A DNA stretch of 64,000 nt, taken from assembly GCA_025449935.1 (NCBI GenBank), contig JANWIJ010000035.1, positions 1 to 64,000 on the forward strand. The letters are read 5' to 3'. This stretch comes from Chitinophagaceae bacterium (GTDB lineage: Bacteria; Bacteroidota; Bacteroidia; Chitinophagales; Chitinophagaceae). Below the pieces are notes generated by a model. The model was not told the DNA's origin, searched no databases, and saw nothing but the letters and a program-made list of their open reading frames with translations. Positions 18,663 through 27,698 of this stretch are shown here, one piece after another. The stretch's first letter is position 1. Each line of letters begins with the position of its first letter. The position numbers and the translations under genes are program-made.

Positions 18663-19409
18663 TTATTCCAGGTGGTATTTTTCGTTTAAAAGTGCCAAAA
18701 GATTTTCTGCCTGTACTAACAATAATCTTATATCTCTCCGGATGGCTTTATTGAGGGCTTTCATGGAGAATAGCTTGTAATTGAATACATAAAGATCTTT
18801 TTTATCAAAGGGCAATAAAGCCGGGTTTTCACCCGTCAGCCTGCTGGGATTATTATCGGCATCCAGCATACCGTCAAAAATCAGCGCATTAAAAATGCGG
18901 GGGGCTGCTGTCCGGTAATCCTGGATCAGGGTTTCTTCCACTTCTCCCTGCCGCAGGGCACTCCGGATAATTACATCATATTTTGCTATGCTATCCGCAA
19001 TGGCACGGTTCCGGATAAGCCGGAAGGCCCCGGAATTCTTCAGCTGTTGCATGGTGCCATCATTGGGAATAAACCGGATGGTGAGGGTGCGTGCCGCTGT
19101 TACGGCATGAAAATATAATTCCCTGGAATATTCAGCAGGAGTGGCACTATTCAGCAAAAACATGATGGAGTCCTGGCTTGTTTCGCGGATGTTTCTTGCC
19201 TGTATGATCCGTTTAAAACTTGCTGTATCAGCCTTGATATCGTAAAATAATGACCGGATGAATTGTTTTTCGCGGTCTTTTTCTATTTTATGTTCCAACT
19301 GGTACTCGGCCAGGAACCCACAGAATACCGCGAGGAACAACATCAGGAATTCCCAGAAATAATGTGTCCATTTTTTGCGGGCTGTATGACTATGTGCATG
19401 TACTTCCAT
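18663..19409 (-). CDS. MEVH-family membrane protein, copy 1
   Basis: A 248-residue member. The membrane helix spans about residues 18-35, preceded by HAHSHTARKKW. The core motif DGTMQQLKNSGAFRLIRN lies at 117-134. The C-terminal part ends LLALLNEKYHLE. Its closest relative by eye is copy 9 (30016-30756): both have DGTMQQLKN, a DDNN stretch and a repeated leucine/alanine helix near the end, although they lie 11 kb apart. It is separated from copy 2 by 60 bp containing a short tRNA-like fragment, which is a larger gap than usual in the array. Confidence 0.88.
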   Translation of the reverse strand: MEVHAHSHTARKKWTHYFWEFLMLFLAVFCGFLAEYQLEHKIEKDREKQFIRSLFYDIKADTASFKRIIQARNIRETSQDSIMFLLNSATPAEYSRELYFHAVTAARTLTIRFIPNDGTMQQLKNSGAFRLIRNRAIADSIAKYDVIIRSALRQGEVEETLIQDYRTAAPRIFNALIFDGMLDADNNPSRLTGENPALLPFDKKDLYVFNYKLFSMKALNKAIRRDIRLLLVQAENLLALLNEKYHLE

Positions 19410-19469
19410 GAATTGGTTTATGGTTTGTAGTTGATGGTTTATAGTTCTGGGTTCGACTCCCGGCTTTTC

Positions 19470-20210
19470 TCAGTTCACCTGATACTGTTTTTGCAGGAAC
19501 TGCATGGTTTCAGTGGCCGAAAGCATTAATGATCTCAACCGGGTAATAATAACGATTGAAGTTGTTTTATACTGGTGAAGATAATAGGTCAGGTCCAGCA
19601 GCAGCTCCCGGTCCGTGGTCCGTAAACCCGGGTTACCGGGTGGCCTGTTGATCTCCATCCCGCGGATCATGGTTTCCAGAACATTTCCATCATATAACCT
19701 GGCCAGCAAAGGATACATCACCGATAATTCCTCGAACTCCCTTCCCTGGAGATAAACAATATAATCATTTGCCTGGTCATAGATCATAATAGCATTGGAT
19801 GCTTTTTGATTCCTGATCAGCCGGAGGCCGCCGGCGTTTTTTAATTGTTTGATGGTGCGGTCGTTAGCCTGGTACAGCGTTGACCGGGTTACCCGTCGTC
19901 CAAAATAATAGGCGGATGCACCATCCTGGTTGGGATCCGGGCCATTTAACAACCTGATCAGGGAGTCTATGATCAGTATTTTCGAATTCCGCAGTTGTAT
20001 ATTGGCCGTGATTTTTGCCGTGTCCTGCTTCAGGTCTTCCACGTAGGATTTGATAAATACCTTTTCACGTTTATGTTCAACATAATGTTCCCGCAGGTTC
20101 TCAACGAGGAACCCCGCACTGATCGCCAGGAACAGCATCAGGAACTCGAATAAATAATGCCTGAATGCCTTGGCGGCTTTTGGAGCAGCATGCGAATGAT
20201 GTACTTCCAT
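19470..20210 (-). CDS. MEVH-family membrane protein, copy 2 (divergent N-terminus)
   Basis: A 246-residue member and the only one with a changed leader: after MEVHHSHA it reads AAPKAAKAFRHYLFEF instead of RKKWTHYFWEF, and its helix has AISAGFLVE without the usual cysteine. The body is clearly related to copy 5 (26960-27694): both have LNxPDP, a YYF/YFF-R-TR segment, TIKQLxNxGGLRLIxNQ and PxGNPxLRT. It follows the APC permease gene by 16 bp and is therefore probably translated from the same message. Confidence 0.88.
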   Translation of the reverse strand: MEVHHSHAAPKAAKAFRHYLFEFLMLFLAISAGFLVENLREHYVEHKREKVFIKSYVEDLKQDTAKITANIQLRNSKILIIDSLIRLLNGPDPNQDGASAYYFGRRVTRSTLYQANDRTIKQLKNAGGLRLIRNQKASNAIMIYDQANDYIVYLQGREFEELSVMYPLLARLYDGNVLETMIRGMEINRPPGNPGLRTTDRELLLDLTYYLHQYKTTSIVIITRLRSLMLSATETMQFLQKQYQVN

Positions 20211-20226
20211 GGCCTGGGTATAAAAA

Positions 20227-21519
20227 TTATTGATTATTTCTTTCCCCTGTGCCTTTCAACCATTTGAATACAACAAAAAATATAATGCCGGGCAGCATAC
20301 AAACCGTAATGTCCAGTAATTCACTAAGCCGGGACGAGGTCAGCAGCCAGATAGAAAACAGGATGGCCGTTACTGCCAGGAAATTTCCAAACTGTACTTT
20401 AAAATAATCTTTTTTATCCGGATTTTTCCGGCGCAGCCTGATCATGGAGATACTTACCATCAGGTAGACCATCACCCTGATGATCGCCCCTATCGTCAGA
20501 GCGGCAAAAAAAGACCATACAAGGGACACAACCGTGGTGATGGCAATAAAAAGCAACAGCGACCAGGTCGGGGTAAGCCTTTTGGGATGAATGAAGGAAA
20601 ATACCTGCGGGAATTGTCCCTCACTGCTAAAAGCAAAGGGCAGGCGAGATCCACCTAAGACAATTGCATTCAGCGTACCGGTGATGGAAATGACTGCCCC
20701 GCCGGCGATAAGAATACCGCCCCATTTCCCCATAAAAAGATGTGCCGCGTCTGCCAGCGGCTTTTCAGATTGCGCCAACCCCGGAAGCGTGCCGATGGAG
20801 ACCAGTTGAATCAGGCAATAAAACAGTGTTATAAAAATAAAACCCGTAATGAGTGCGAAGGGCAGGTTTTTTCGCGGGTTATTTATTTCTCCCGTATTGA
20901 TCAGCACCGATTCGAACCCGCCAAAAGCAAATACCAGTAATAGTACCGAGGTAGAAAAAGAAGCAAACTGGAAAGGCTGGCTTGTATTCAGCGAACCGGG
21001 TTGGATATTGAACAAGCCAACGATAATAAAAGCAGTTAGCGGAAGTAATTTGGCAATCGTCAGGATATTATTTACGCGGGTAGAGTTTTTAACTCCTATA
21101 TGGTTGATGACCGTGAAAAAAGCAGTCAGCCCGAGAATACAGGCCATTCTTATTTCCGGGCGAGTGAATGCCGGGGAAAAAAAGGAAAGATAGATCACGA
21201 GCAGGTTGATCAGTGTGGCATAATTAAAGATCCGGCTGAGCAATAACAGCCAGCCGGTAAGAAAGGCCGGGAAAGGTCCGAGCGCATTGTAAGCATAGGT
21301 ATAGGGTCCGCCGGTTTTGTCAAACCTTGAACTTACTTCCGCAAAGCAGAGTATGAAGACCATCACAACGATGGCACAGGCCGCGAATGCCAGCAGGCTG
21401 TAAACCCCGGAGAGCGCAAACACTTTGGAAGGCAAACCGAAAATACCGGCGCCGATAATACTGTTGATGATCAGCAGGACCAGGCTCCATTTGCCGATAC
21501 TGCGTTTGAGCTGGGTCAT
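20227..21519 (-). CDS. APC superfamily amino acid permease
   Basis: A 430-residue transporter with about twelve hydrophobic segments. The first, LLIINSIIGAGIFGLPSK (about residues 15-32), contains the GAGIFG substrate-site loop typical of APC amino acid/polyamine transporters; FAFGGFESVLINTGE near the middle is the matching helix-6 region. Its start overlaps the stop of the DmpA-type peptidase gene by one base (TAATG), a sign of translational coupling. The pair could release amino acids outside the cytoplasm and take them up. The exact substrate is not known. Confidence 0.92.
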   Translation of the reverse strand: MTQLKRSIGKWSLVLLIINSIIGAGIFGLPSKVFALSGVYSLLAFAACAIVVMVFILCFAEVSSRFDKTGGPYTYAYNALGPFPAFLTGWLLLLSRIFNYATLINLLVIYLSFFSPAFTRPEIRMACILGLTAFFTVINHIGVKNSTRVNNILTIAKLLPLTAFIIVGLFNIQPGSLNTSQPFQFASFSTSVLLLVFAFGGFESVLINTGEINNPRKNLPFALITGFIFITLFYCLIQLVSIGTLPGLAQSEKPLADAAHLFMGKWGGILIAGGAVISITGTLNAIVLGGSRLPFAFSSEGQFPQVFSFIHPKRLTPTWSLLLFIAITTVVSLVWSFFAALTIGAIIRVMVYLMVSISMIRLRRKNPDKKDYFKVQFGNFLAVTAILFSIWLLTSSRLSELLDITVCMLPGIIFFVVFKWLKGTGERNNQ

Positions 21520-22682
21520 TATTTTTTTATCCGGTTGTATTTTTTCAACACATCCACCAGTAATTTATGTGGCAATGCATGTGCTTTGTTCCCATTAATT
21601 CCTTCCATGGTTTCCGCAGCTACCATAGCATTGATGATCGCTTCTTCGGTGGCCTGTACGGTCGCTTCAAAAAGCGGGTTGATCAGGTCATTGGGTAATT
21701 CATCCAGCTTTGTAAAATTTTGCCGCTGGAAAGCCCCGGGATTAGCCGTTGAAAAAGCAATAAAGATATCGCCGGAACTGTTTTCACCCTTTCCCCCAAC
21801 CCTGCCAATGCCGATCGGTACCCTGGCGGCAATTCTTTTCAGCTGGTGCGGTAATAATGGAGCATCCGTTGCTACCACCACAATGATGGAGCCATCGCCG
21901 TCCTGCCGGTAAGAGGGGGCGGCTTTAAATTCATAATTCAACGTGTCTCTTAATTCCCTGCCAACAGGAACTCCTTCCACGGTGAAATTTCGTTTGCCAC
22001 CGAAGTTTGATTGGACAAATACGCCCAGGGTATAGCTGGAGTCTTTTATTTTGAAAACCCGGGAAGAAGTGCCGGTACCGCCTTTGAAACCGAGGCACAT
22101 CATACCCGTACCACCGCCCACATTACCTTCTTTGATATAACCGGTGCGGGCGCTGTCGAGGGCTTCATAGGCATGGCTTTCTTTTACATGAAAGCCATAG
22201 ATATCATTTAAAAAACCATCATAGGTTTCAGCTACCACAGGATAGGTGTACCAGAAATCTTCCTTGTACCAACCTTTTTTTACATACCATTTTAATACAG
22301 CATCCCGGACCACGCCAACACTATTGGTGTTGGTGATCATCACGGGACCTTCCACGAATCCCGACTCGGTAATCCAGGTGGTGCCGGTCATTTCGCCGTT
22401 ACCGTTCAGCGAATACCAGTTGGCATAAACGGGATTATTGGTTCTTCCACGTGGCAGGATAGCAGTGACACCGGTGCGTACGGGTCCTTTTCCCCGGATA
22501 TTTTTTCCCTGGCCCGAGATGATGGTGCTGTAACCCACTTCCACACCCTTTACATCGGTGATGGCATTGAATGTGCCCGTGGTTCCCTCAAAAGGAACGC
22601 CTAACTCCCTTGCCCGGGGTTTTTGCGCAGCCGCGGTAAATACAAGAAACACCCATATCAGCATTGAGAGAATAAGTTTCAT
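21519..22682 (-). CDS. P1 family (DmpA-type) peptidase, exported
   Basis: A 387-residue N-terminal-nucleophile hydrolase with a signal peptide (to about residue 19, TAAA-Q). The DmpA/L-aminopeptidase D-esterase features are present: ITDVKGVEVGYST near the N-terminus, the GNVGGGTGMMCLGFKGGTG region and then TSSR, where self-cleavage before a serine produces the active nucleophile. Members remove N-terminal D- or L-amino acids or beta-amino acids from peptides. Periplasmic location is inferred from the signal peptide. Coupling to the permease gene fits a peptide or amino-acid uptake pair. Confidence 0.92.
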   Translation of the reverse strand: MKLILSMLIWVFLVFTAAAQKPRARELGVPFEGTTGTFNAITDVKGVEVGYSTIISGQGKNIRGKGPVRTGVTAILPRGRTNNPVYANWYSLNGNGEMTGTTWITESGFVEGPVMITNTNSVGVVRDAVLKWYVKKGWYKEDFWYTYPVVAETYDGFLNDIYGFHVKESHAYEALDSARTGYIKEGNVGGGTGMMCLGFKGGTGTSSRVFKIKDSSYTLGVFVQSNFGGKRNFTVEGVPVGRELRDTLNYEFKAAPSYRQDGDGSIIVVVATDAPLLPHQLKRIAARVPIGIGRVGGKGENSSGDIFIAFSTANPGAFQRQNFTKLDELPNDLINPLFEATVQATEEAIINAMVAAETMEGINGNKAHALPHKLLVDVLKKYNRIKK

Positions 22683-22761
22683 AATTATTTTTTTTTAAAA
22701 TGAATCACTGCTAATTGTTCAATCGTTAATTCCAGGCCTGCTCATTAAGCTTTATTTCCGT

Positions 22762-23952
22762 TTACAAATAACTCAGCCACCATTTTTCTTTATGGCTGGT
22801 TTTATAGGCATCGTACCATTTACATACCGGGTAAAGAGCCGCGACTATCAGTATCCAGAGCAGGTATACGATCCATAAACTCTCTCCCTCCCCGGGTTTT
22901 AAAAAATTGGGTGTCATCACTTCGTTGTTCAATCCTGAACTAAAGGAATGCCCCCTTGCGAAGAAGAAGATCATACTCACGAGGTGGATCAGGAAGAAAT
23001 GAAGGATATAATAAAAGAAAGGCACCCTGCCATAGACTGAAATGATCTGCCCGAACCTTCCGCCTGTTTTACGGAAGAAGGCCATGAAGATAATGGCGGG
23101 ACCGATCGTCATACACATATAAAGCAGGGAGGGCGGGTATTTATTCGTCTCCAAAAATGAATAAAGCGAGTTAAGCGGTTTGTCCGTGCCATTTATAACA
23201 TCGGGGTCTCCATACATATCCAATATTCTTACCGCGACAAAGAACAGAACGATTCCCATACCAAGCCATAACAGGATCTTTTTTTGTTCAGGTCCCCGGT
23301 TATTGGATAATAATTTACCAAAGCAATATCCCATCATCATCAGTCCGGCCCAGGGAAGAAAGGGGTAGAGTACCAGCAGGTGGAAACCGCCTCCCAGGTT
23401 GAAGAGATTCGGCCGGTGAAGAAGATGATAGCCCATGCTTAAACTGTTGGGATGATCTCTTTCATAAAAATCCAGGCTGTTGTGGCCAAGCACGATCAGT
23501 AAACCAAGGAACAATACGAGGGGGAAGGGGAGCCAGATCACGAGACCAAGAATGACCATACTGATACCGATGGACCAGATGGTCTGTAAACCGATCTCGT
23601 TGAAATGCACATCAAAACTAAACGCAAAATTAATGACTGTGATTTCAATAAGAATCAGCCAGAAACCTCTTTTGATCAGGAAAAGACTTAATTCTTTTTT
23701 AGTTTTCTTCAGGCTTTGCAGGTAGGCCGAAGCCCCGGACAGGAACACAAAGACTGGCGCACAGAAATGCGTGATCCAGCGGGTGAAGTAAAGCGCCGGG
23801 TAAGTGGTGGCCGGGTTAAGCGGATCTTCCGTGAACGCGGCATGGTGAAAAAAATCGCGGGTATGATCAAGTGCCATGATGATCATGACCAGCCCGCGGA
23901 GCAGATCAATGGATTCAATTCTTTTTTGACTGAGGTTTAATGCCGGTTCCAT
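22762..23952 (-). CDS. DUF1624 membrane protein (acyltransferase-like), first of a tandem pair
   Basis: A 396-residue polytopic membrane protein. The N-terminal RIESIDLLRGLVMIIMALDH and the following HFCAPVFVFLSGASAYL are the DUF1624 signature; the family is related to eukaryotic heparan-alpha-glucosaminide N-acetyltransferase, whose catalytic His corresponds to the conserved ALDH. It could transfer an acyl group across the inner membrane to an envelope glycan. Its C-terminus (CKWYDAYKTSHKEKWWLSYL) is nearly the same as that of the next gene, showing a recent duplication. Confidence 0.9.
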   Translation of the reverse strand: MEPALNLSQKRIESIDLLRGLVMIIMALDHTRDFFHHAAFTEDPLNPATTYPALYFTRWITHFCAPVFVFLSGASAYLQSLKKTKKELSLFLIKRGFWLILIEITVINFAFSFDVHFNEIGLQTIWSIGISMVILGLVIWLPFPLVLFLGLLIVLGHNSLDFYERDHPNSLSMGYHLLHRPNLFNLGGGFHLLVLYPFLPWAGLMMMGYCFGKLLSNNRGPEQKKILLWLGMGIVLFFVAVRILDMYGDPDVINGTDKPLNSLYSFLETNKYPPSLLYMCMTIGPAIIFMAFFRKTGGRFGQIISVYGRVPFFYYILHFFLIHLVSMIFFFARGHSFSSGLNNEVMTPNFLKPGEGESLWIVYLLWILIVAALYPVCKWYDAYKTSHKEKWWLSYL

Positions 23953-23984
23953 GATTAATATTGTTGTTTAGTCTTCGTGGCCAG

Positions 23985-25187
23985 CTACAAGTAACTCAGC
24001 CACCATTTTTCTTTATGCCTGGTTTTATAGTTATCGTACCATTTACATAAGGGATAGAGAGCGATTACCACGAAGATCCAGACTGCATAGACCACCCAGA
24101 GGTTATATCCTTCGCCGGGAGCCAAAAAATAGAAAGGAAAAAAGCTGCTCGTATTTGGCGCGTCCTGCAGCGAATGCCCCCGGGCCAGGAAAGCGATGGC
24201 CGAAAGCAGGTGCACCAGGTATATATGCAGCACATAGTAAAAGAAAGCAACCCGGCCATAGGTACGCATAACAGCTGTAAAGCGGTTCCTGGTATTTTCT
24301 AAAACCACCAGCAATAACAGGGCAGGGCCGATGGTTATACATATATATAATAGCGAAGGCGGGTATTTATTTACATTGATAAAAGACAGAAAGCTGTAGA
24401 AACCATTTTTTTGCCCGCTCCAGTCAACGGGATCACCATAGAGGTTTGAAAACCGGAGAACAATAAAAAACAGGATCAACCCGAGTCCTGAACGCAGGAG
24501 CCATTTCTTCCGCTGGGTGGCCGTAACGGCAGGAGAAAACCAGCGCCCCGCACAATAACCCAGCAGCATCAGGCCTGTCCATGCCAGGAATGGATAGGCA
24601 ATCAGGATTACATGACCCGGAGCATAGGGATGTACCGAGAACCTCGCACTGTGGAGGAGGTCCACCAGGAACCCCGGTTTAAAACCTGGCCTCGATTCAG
24701 GTATATCCAAAAGATTATGACCGGCCACGATCAACAGGCCCAGGACTAAGATTACATTAAAGGGCAGATATATCAGCAATCCCAAAATGACCATACTGAT
24801 CCCGATGGCCCAGATCACCTGCAGGAATAAAAAATTATAATTGGGGTTAAAGGACCAGGCAAAGGAAACCAGCAGCAGCTCAACGATGATCAGCCACAAG
24901 CCCCGTTTGATCAAAAAAGCACTGAGTTCTTTTTTTGTCTTGCGCAGGCTTTGCAGGTAAACGGAGGCACCGGAAAGAAATACAAAAATGGGGGCACAGA
25001 AATGGGTGATCCACCGGGTGAAATAGAGGGCCGGGGTGGTCGTGGCCAGGTTGAGGGGATTATCGAGGTTAGCCGCAATATGGAAATAATCACGGACATG
25101 ATCCAGGGCCATGATCACCATCACTATTCCCCGGAGAATATCTATGGAATCAATTCTTTTTTGCTGAAGAGAAGTTGAGGATTGCAT
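23985..25187 (-). CDS. DUF1624 membrane protein (acyltransferase-like), second of a tandem pair
   Basis: A 400-residue paralogue of the downstream gene with the same landmarks: RIDSIDILRGIVMVIMALDH, HFCAPIFVFLSGASVYLQSLRK, and the ending CKWYDNYKTRHKEKWWLSYL. About ten transmembrane helices are visible. The two genes are 32 bp apart, and the next gene upstream is array copy 3, 29 bp away, so the pair is embedded in the array transcript. Differences are concentrated in the loops around residues 160-270, which may reflect different acceptors. Confidence 0.9.
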   Translation of the reverse strand: MQSSTSLQQKRIDSIDILRGIVMVIMALDHVRDYFHIAANLDNPLNLATTTPALYFTRWITHFCAPIFVFLSGASVYLQSLRKTKKELSAFLIKRGLWLIIVELLLVSFAWSFNPNYNFLFLQVIWAIGISMVILGLLIYLPFNVILVLGLLIVAGHNLLDIPESRPGFKPGFLVDLLHSARFSVHPYAPGHVILIAYPFLAWTGLMLLGYCAGRWFSPAVTATQRKKWLLRSGLGLILFFIVLRFSNLYGDPVDWSGQKNGFYSFLSFINVNKYPPSLLYICITIGPALLLLVVLENTRNRFTAVMRTYGRVAFFYYVLHIYLVHLLSAIAFLARGHSLQDAPNTSSFFPFYFLAPGEGYNLWVVYAVWIFVVIALYPLCKWYDNYKTRHKEKWWLSYL

Positions 25188-25216
25188 GAAGCTGGTATTT
25201 TTAGCTGGAATTAGTT

Positions 25217-25957
25217 TTATTCCAGGTGATATTTTTCTTTTAAATAAACCACCAGGTCTTCCGCACTTTTTTCCAGGTTTTTCAATATCAGCAATTTTGA
25301 TCGTCTTGACCCGTTCATTTGCAAGGTATGAAACCCCATCTCTTTCAGCAGGGCGTCATCATAGGTTCTGAGCACAGGATTGTCCGTACTTCTCAGGATT
25401 TCTCCTTTATCAGTTTCCTGCCGTCTTAAAATCGCAGGGTCAAGAATTTTTGCCGCAATGTTTTTAAAATTATCAAATTCCTGGTTGTAGTTATCTTCCA
25501 GTAGCCGTAAGAGGGAGAATTGGTTATAATAATCCATTATTTTGTTAGAGGCCTCCGGGTACCGGATAAGACGAAATCCGCCGGAAAATTTCAGCTGGTC
25601 AAAGGTCCGGCTGTTGTTGGCGAAAGGAATATACCTCGGCCCAATCCTTGCCACATAATATAACTGATCGCCCTGTTGTTTTGCCAGGTCAGGGTTATTC
25701 AGCAAATTCATCAGTGTATCAAGACTTGCTATACCAAACCGTTCCGACTCCACCATGGTGGCCAGGATCTTTTTATCATCCCCCAGGTCAGCCACCAGTG
25801 ATTTTATGAACTGCTTTTCCCGGTCCTTTTCAATTTTGTGTTCTAACTGGTATTCGGCCAGGAAACCGCAGAACACGGCGAGGAACAACATGATGAACTC
25901 CCAAAAATAATGGGTCCATTTTTTTCGCGAAGAATGACTATGATGATGAACTTCCAT
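25217..25957 (-). CDS. MEVH-family membrane protein, copy 3
   Basis: A 246-residue member if translation begins at the family-conserved ATG at 25957; the frame stays open to 25984 with nine extra residues that no other copy has. Its leader HHHSHSSRKKW and EYQLEHKIEKDREKQF match copies 1, 5 and 10. The core is RTFDQLKFSGGFRLIRYPEAS, and a tyrosine-rich helix (IMDYYNQFSLLRLLEDNYNQ) follows. It ends LVVYLKEKYHLE. It is the first copy downstream of a 173-bp spacer that holds no recognisable gene. Confidence 0.88.
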   Translation of the reverse strand: MEVHHHSHSSRKKWTHYFWEFIMLFLAVFCGFLAEYQLEHKIEKDREKQFIKSLVADLGDDKKILATMVESERFGIASLDTLMNLLNNPDLAKQQGDQLYYVARIGPRYIPFANNSRTFDQLKFSGGFRLIRYPEASNKIMDYYNQFSLLRLLEDNYNQEFDNFKNIAAKILDPAILRRQETDKGEILRSTDNPVLRTYDDALLKEMGFHTLQMNGSRRSKLLILKNLEKSAEDLVVYLKEKYHLE

Positions 25958-26130
25958 ATTGGTGACTTGTAGTTTTGGTGACACGGAAGTTTTCAGGAGG
26001 GATTATTGCAAAAGATAATTATTTTTTTCCGGCTGGACTTGAATGATTCAACAGGTAATGTTACAGGTCTGTTTACATGGGAAGCGATCAACCACGCCTA
26101 TGCCGGCATCCCCTTTCTATACCCGTTGTT

Positions 26131-26898
26131 TCATTCGAGGTGAAAGTTAGCGGTAAGCTCGTCTATTATTTTCGTGGCTAATTGCAAAGCATCATTTGCG
26201 TTTTTAAGTTGCTGCCGGAGGTTCCTGGAACGGCACATTTCCGCATATTCATTAAAGACTATCTTATCCGAAGATAATAACGGCGGGTTGGTCTGAATAA
26301 ATGAGTCAATCACGGATTGGTTGAATTGCCCATACACTGCTTCGCGGACTATAGTGTTGGCCGCATTGTTGAACCTGAAATCAAATAGCCTGGCCCGCAG
26401 TTTACGCACTTCCAGTTGTACCGGCAGATCGACCAGCGTAAGGGTCTGTATGCTTCGCATCAGCTGGTCGTAATTGCTTATTTGCTGTTCCAGGCCCGGC
26501 GATAAAAAATAGCGTAAGGAACCCGAGCTTTTCATTTGCTGAAAGGTGGCATCATTGGATTGAAATCCCCTGAGATATCCGCCAAACAATCCATACCAGT
26601 AGAGTTTGCCCGTTGGAATTTTTGTTAAATCGCCGGAGGTGAGCAATAACAGGAAAGTATCCAGGTAATTGGCGGCAAAAGTACCCCGGTAAACAATTTG
26701 TTTTAATTCCGCTGTATCTACCTGCAGGTTTGCCCTCATGGTAGCCGCATAAACCTTTGCCCGCTGGTGCTCTATATAATGCTCCCGTTTATTTTCAACA
26801 AAAAAACCAAGCGTTACCGCAAGAAACAACATTAAAAACTCCCAGAAATAGTGCGTCCATTTTTTGCGGGCAGTATGACTATGACGATGAACTTCCAT
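26131..26898 (-). CDS. MEVH-family membrane protein, copy 4 (LRYF subtype)
   Basis: About 255 residues from the conserved ATG at 26898. An ATG three codons earlier (26907) overlaps the stop of a micro-ORF as ATGA and might be used instead. The helix reads AVTLGFFVE, lacking the usual FCGF cysteine. The core is TFQQMKSSGSLRYFLSPGLEQQ, which belongs to a subtype with LRYF in place of LRLIR (also copies 7, 14 and 18). It ends LTANFHLE. Confidence 0.86.
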   Translation of the reverse strand: MEVHRHSHTARKKWTHYFWEFLMLFLAVTLGFFVENKREHYIEHQRAKVYAATMRANLQVDTAELKQIVYRGTFAANYLDTFLLLLTSGDLTKIPTGKLYWYGLFGGYLRGFQSNDATFQQMKSSGSLRYFLSPGLEQQISNYDQLMRSIQTLTLVDLPVQLEVRKLRARLFDFRFNNAANTIVREAVYGQFNQSVIDSFIQTNPPLLSSDKIVFNEYAEMCRSRNLRQQLKNANDALQLATKIIDELTANFHLE

Positions 26899-26903
26899 AT
26901 TAC

Positions 26904-26954
26904 TCATATTTCTTTTTTAATCCTTGCCGTATGTGAATGTGCATGTACTTCCAT
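26904..26954 (-). pseudogene. micro-remnant of an MEVH-family gene
   Basis: A 16-codon frame reads MEVHAHSHTARIKKEI and then stops. The first 11 residues equal the start of a normal copy, and IKKE resembles the C-terminal motif (for example LIKKEYRLK in copy 10), as if the whole middle of a gene had been deleted between the two. It starts 5 bp after the stop of copy 5 and its stop overlaps the first possible start of copy 4. Confidence 0.6.
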
Positions 26955-26959
26955 AAAAA

Positions 26960-27694
26960 CTATTTAATATTATATTCTTTCTTTAAAAAAAGCATAATTC
27001 CAACCGCCCTTTCTTTTAGCCGCTTCAGGCGAACAGCACTCATCTTGTCACTGCCTTTTAGCTGATGAACAGCATAAATAAAATCGAGAATAAATTCTCT
27101 CGTTCTGGTCCGAAGTGCCGGGTTGCCTGCAGGAGGAGATATTGTTTCTCCGTCAACCATCGTTTCAAGAATATTCGGATCCAAAAGTTTACCCGTCAGG
27201 GTCTGGATCTCATCTATTTCATCTTCCTGCCTTGTTTGTGTCAGCAATATTCTGTTAGTGGCCTGATTGTATGCCATGATGCTGTCGGATACCTGTTGAT
27301 TTTTTATGAGCCGGAGACCGCCTGAGTTTATCAATTGCTTTATCGTTCCGTCAGCAGGAGTGAAAATCGGAATCCGGGTTAACTGACGCACAAAAAAATA
27401 AATTCTTCCTCCGTATCGATCGGGATCAGGAGAATTAAGATACCAGATGAGTGAATCATACTCTTTTATTTTTTGTTCCTTGCTGGTCAGATAGCGGTCA
27501 ATAAATAAAGTATCAGATTTAAGATCTTCAATAAATGACCGCATGAATTTTTTCTCCCGGTCTTTTTCAATCTTATGTTCCAGCTGGTACTCTGCCAGGA
27601 ACCCGCAGAACACAGCGAGGAACAGCATTAAAAACTCCCAGAAATAATGAGTCCATTTTTTTCGGGCGGTGTGGGCATGGTGGTGTACTTCCAT
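26960..27694 (-). CDS. MEVH-family membrane protein, copy 5
   Basis: A 244-residue member. Leader HHHAHTARKKW, helix with FCGF, then EYQLEHKIEKDREKKF. The body pairs with copy 2: LNSPDPDRYGGRIYFFVRQLT, TIKQLINSGGLRLIKNQ and PPAGNPALRTRTRE. It ends FLKKEYNIK, a variant of the usual EYHLK. Only 4 bp separate its start from the stop of copy 6. Because the best match lies outside the inserted transporter block, the array probably existed before that block was placed. Confidence 0.88.
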   Translation of the reverse strand: MEVHHHAHTARKKWTHYFWEFLMLFLAVFCGFLAEYQLEHKIEKDREKKFMRSFIEDLKSDTLFIDRYLTSKEQKIKEYDSLIWYLNSPDPDRYGGRIYFFVRQLTRIPIFTPADGTIKQLINSGGLRLIKNQQVSDSIMAYNQATNRILLTQTRQEDEIDEIQTLTGKLLDPNILETMVDGETISPPAGNPALRTRTREFILDFIYAVHQLKGSDKMSAVRLKRLKERAVGIMLFLKKEYNIK

Positions 27695-27698
27695 AAAT

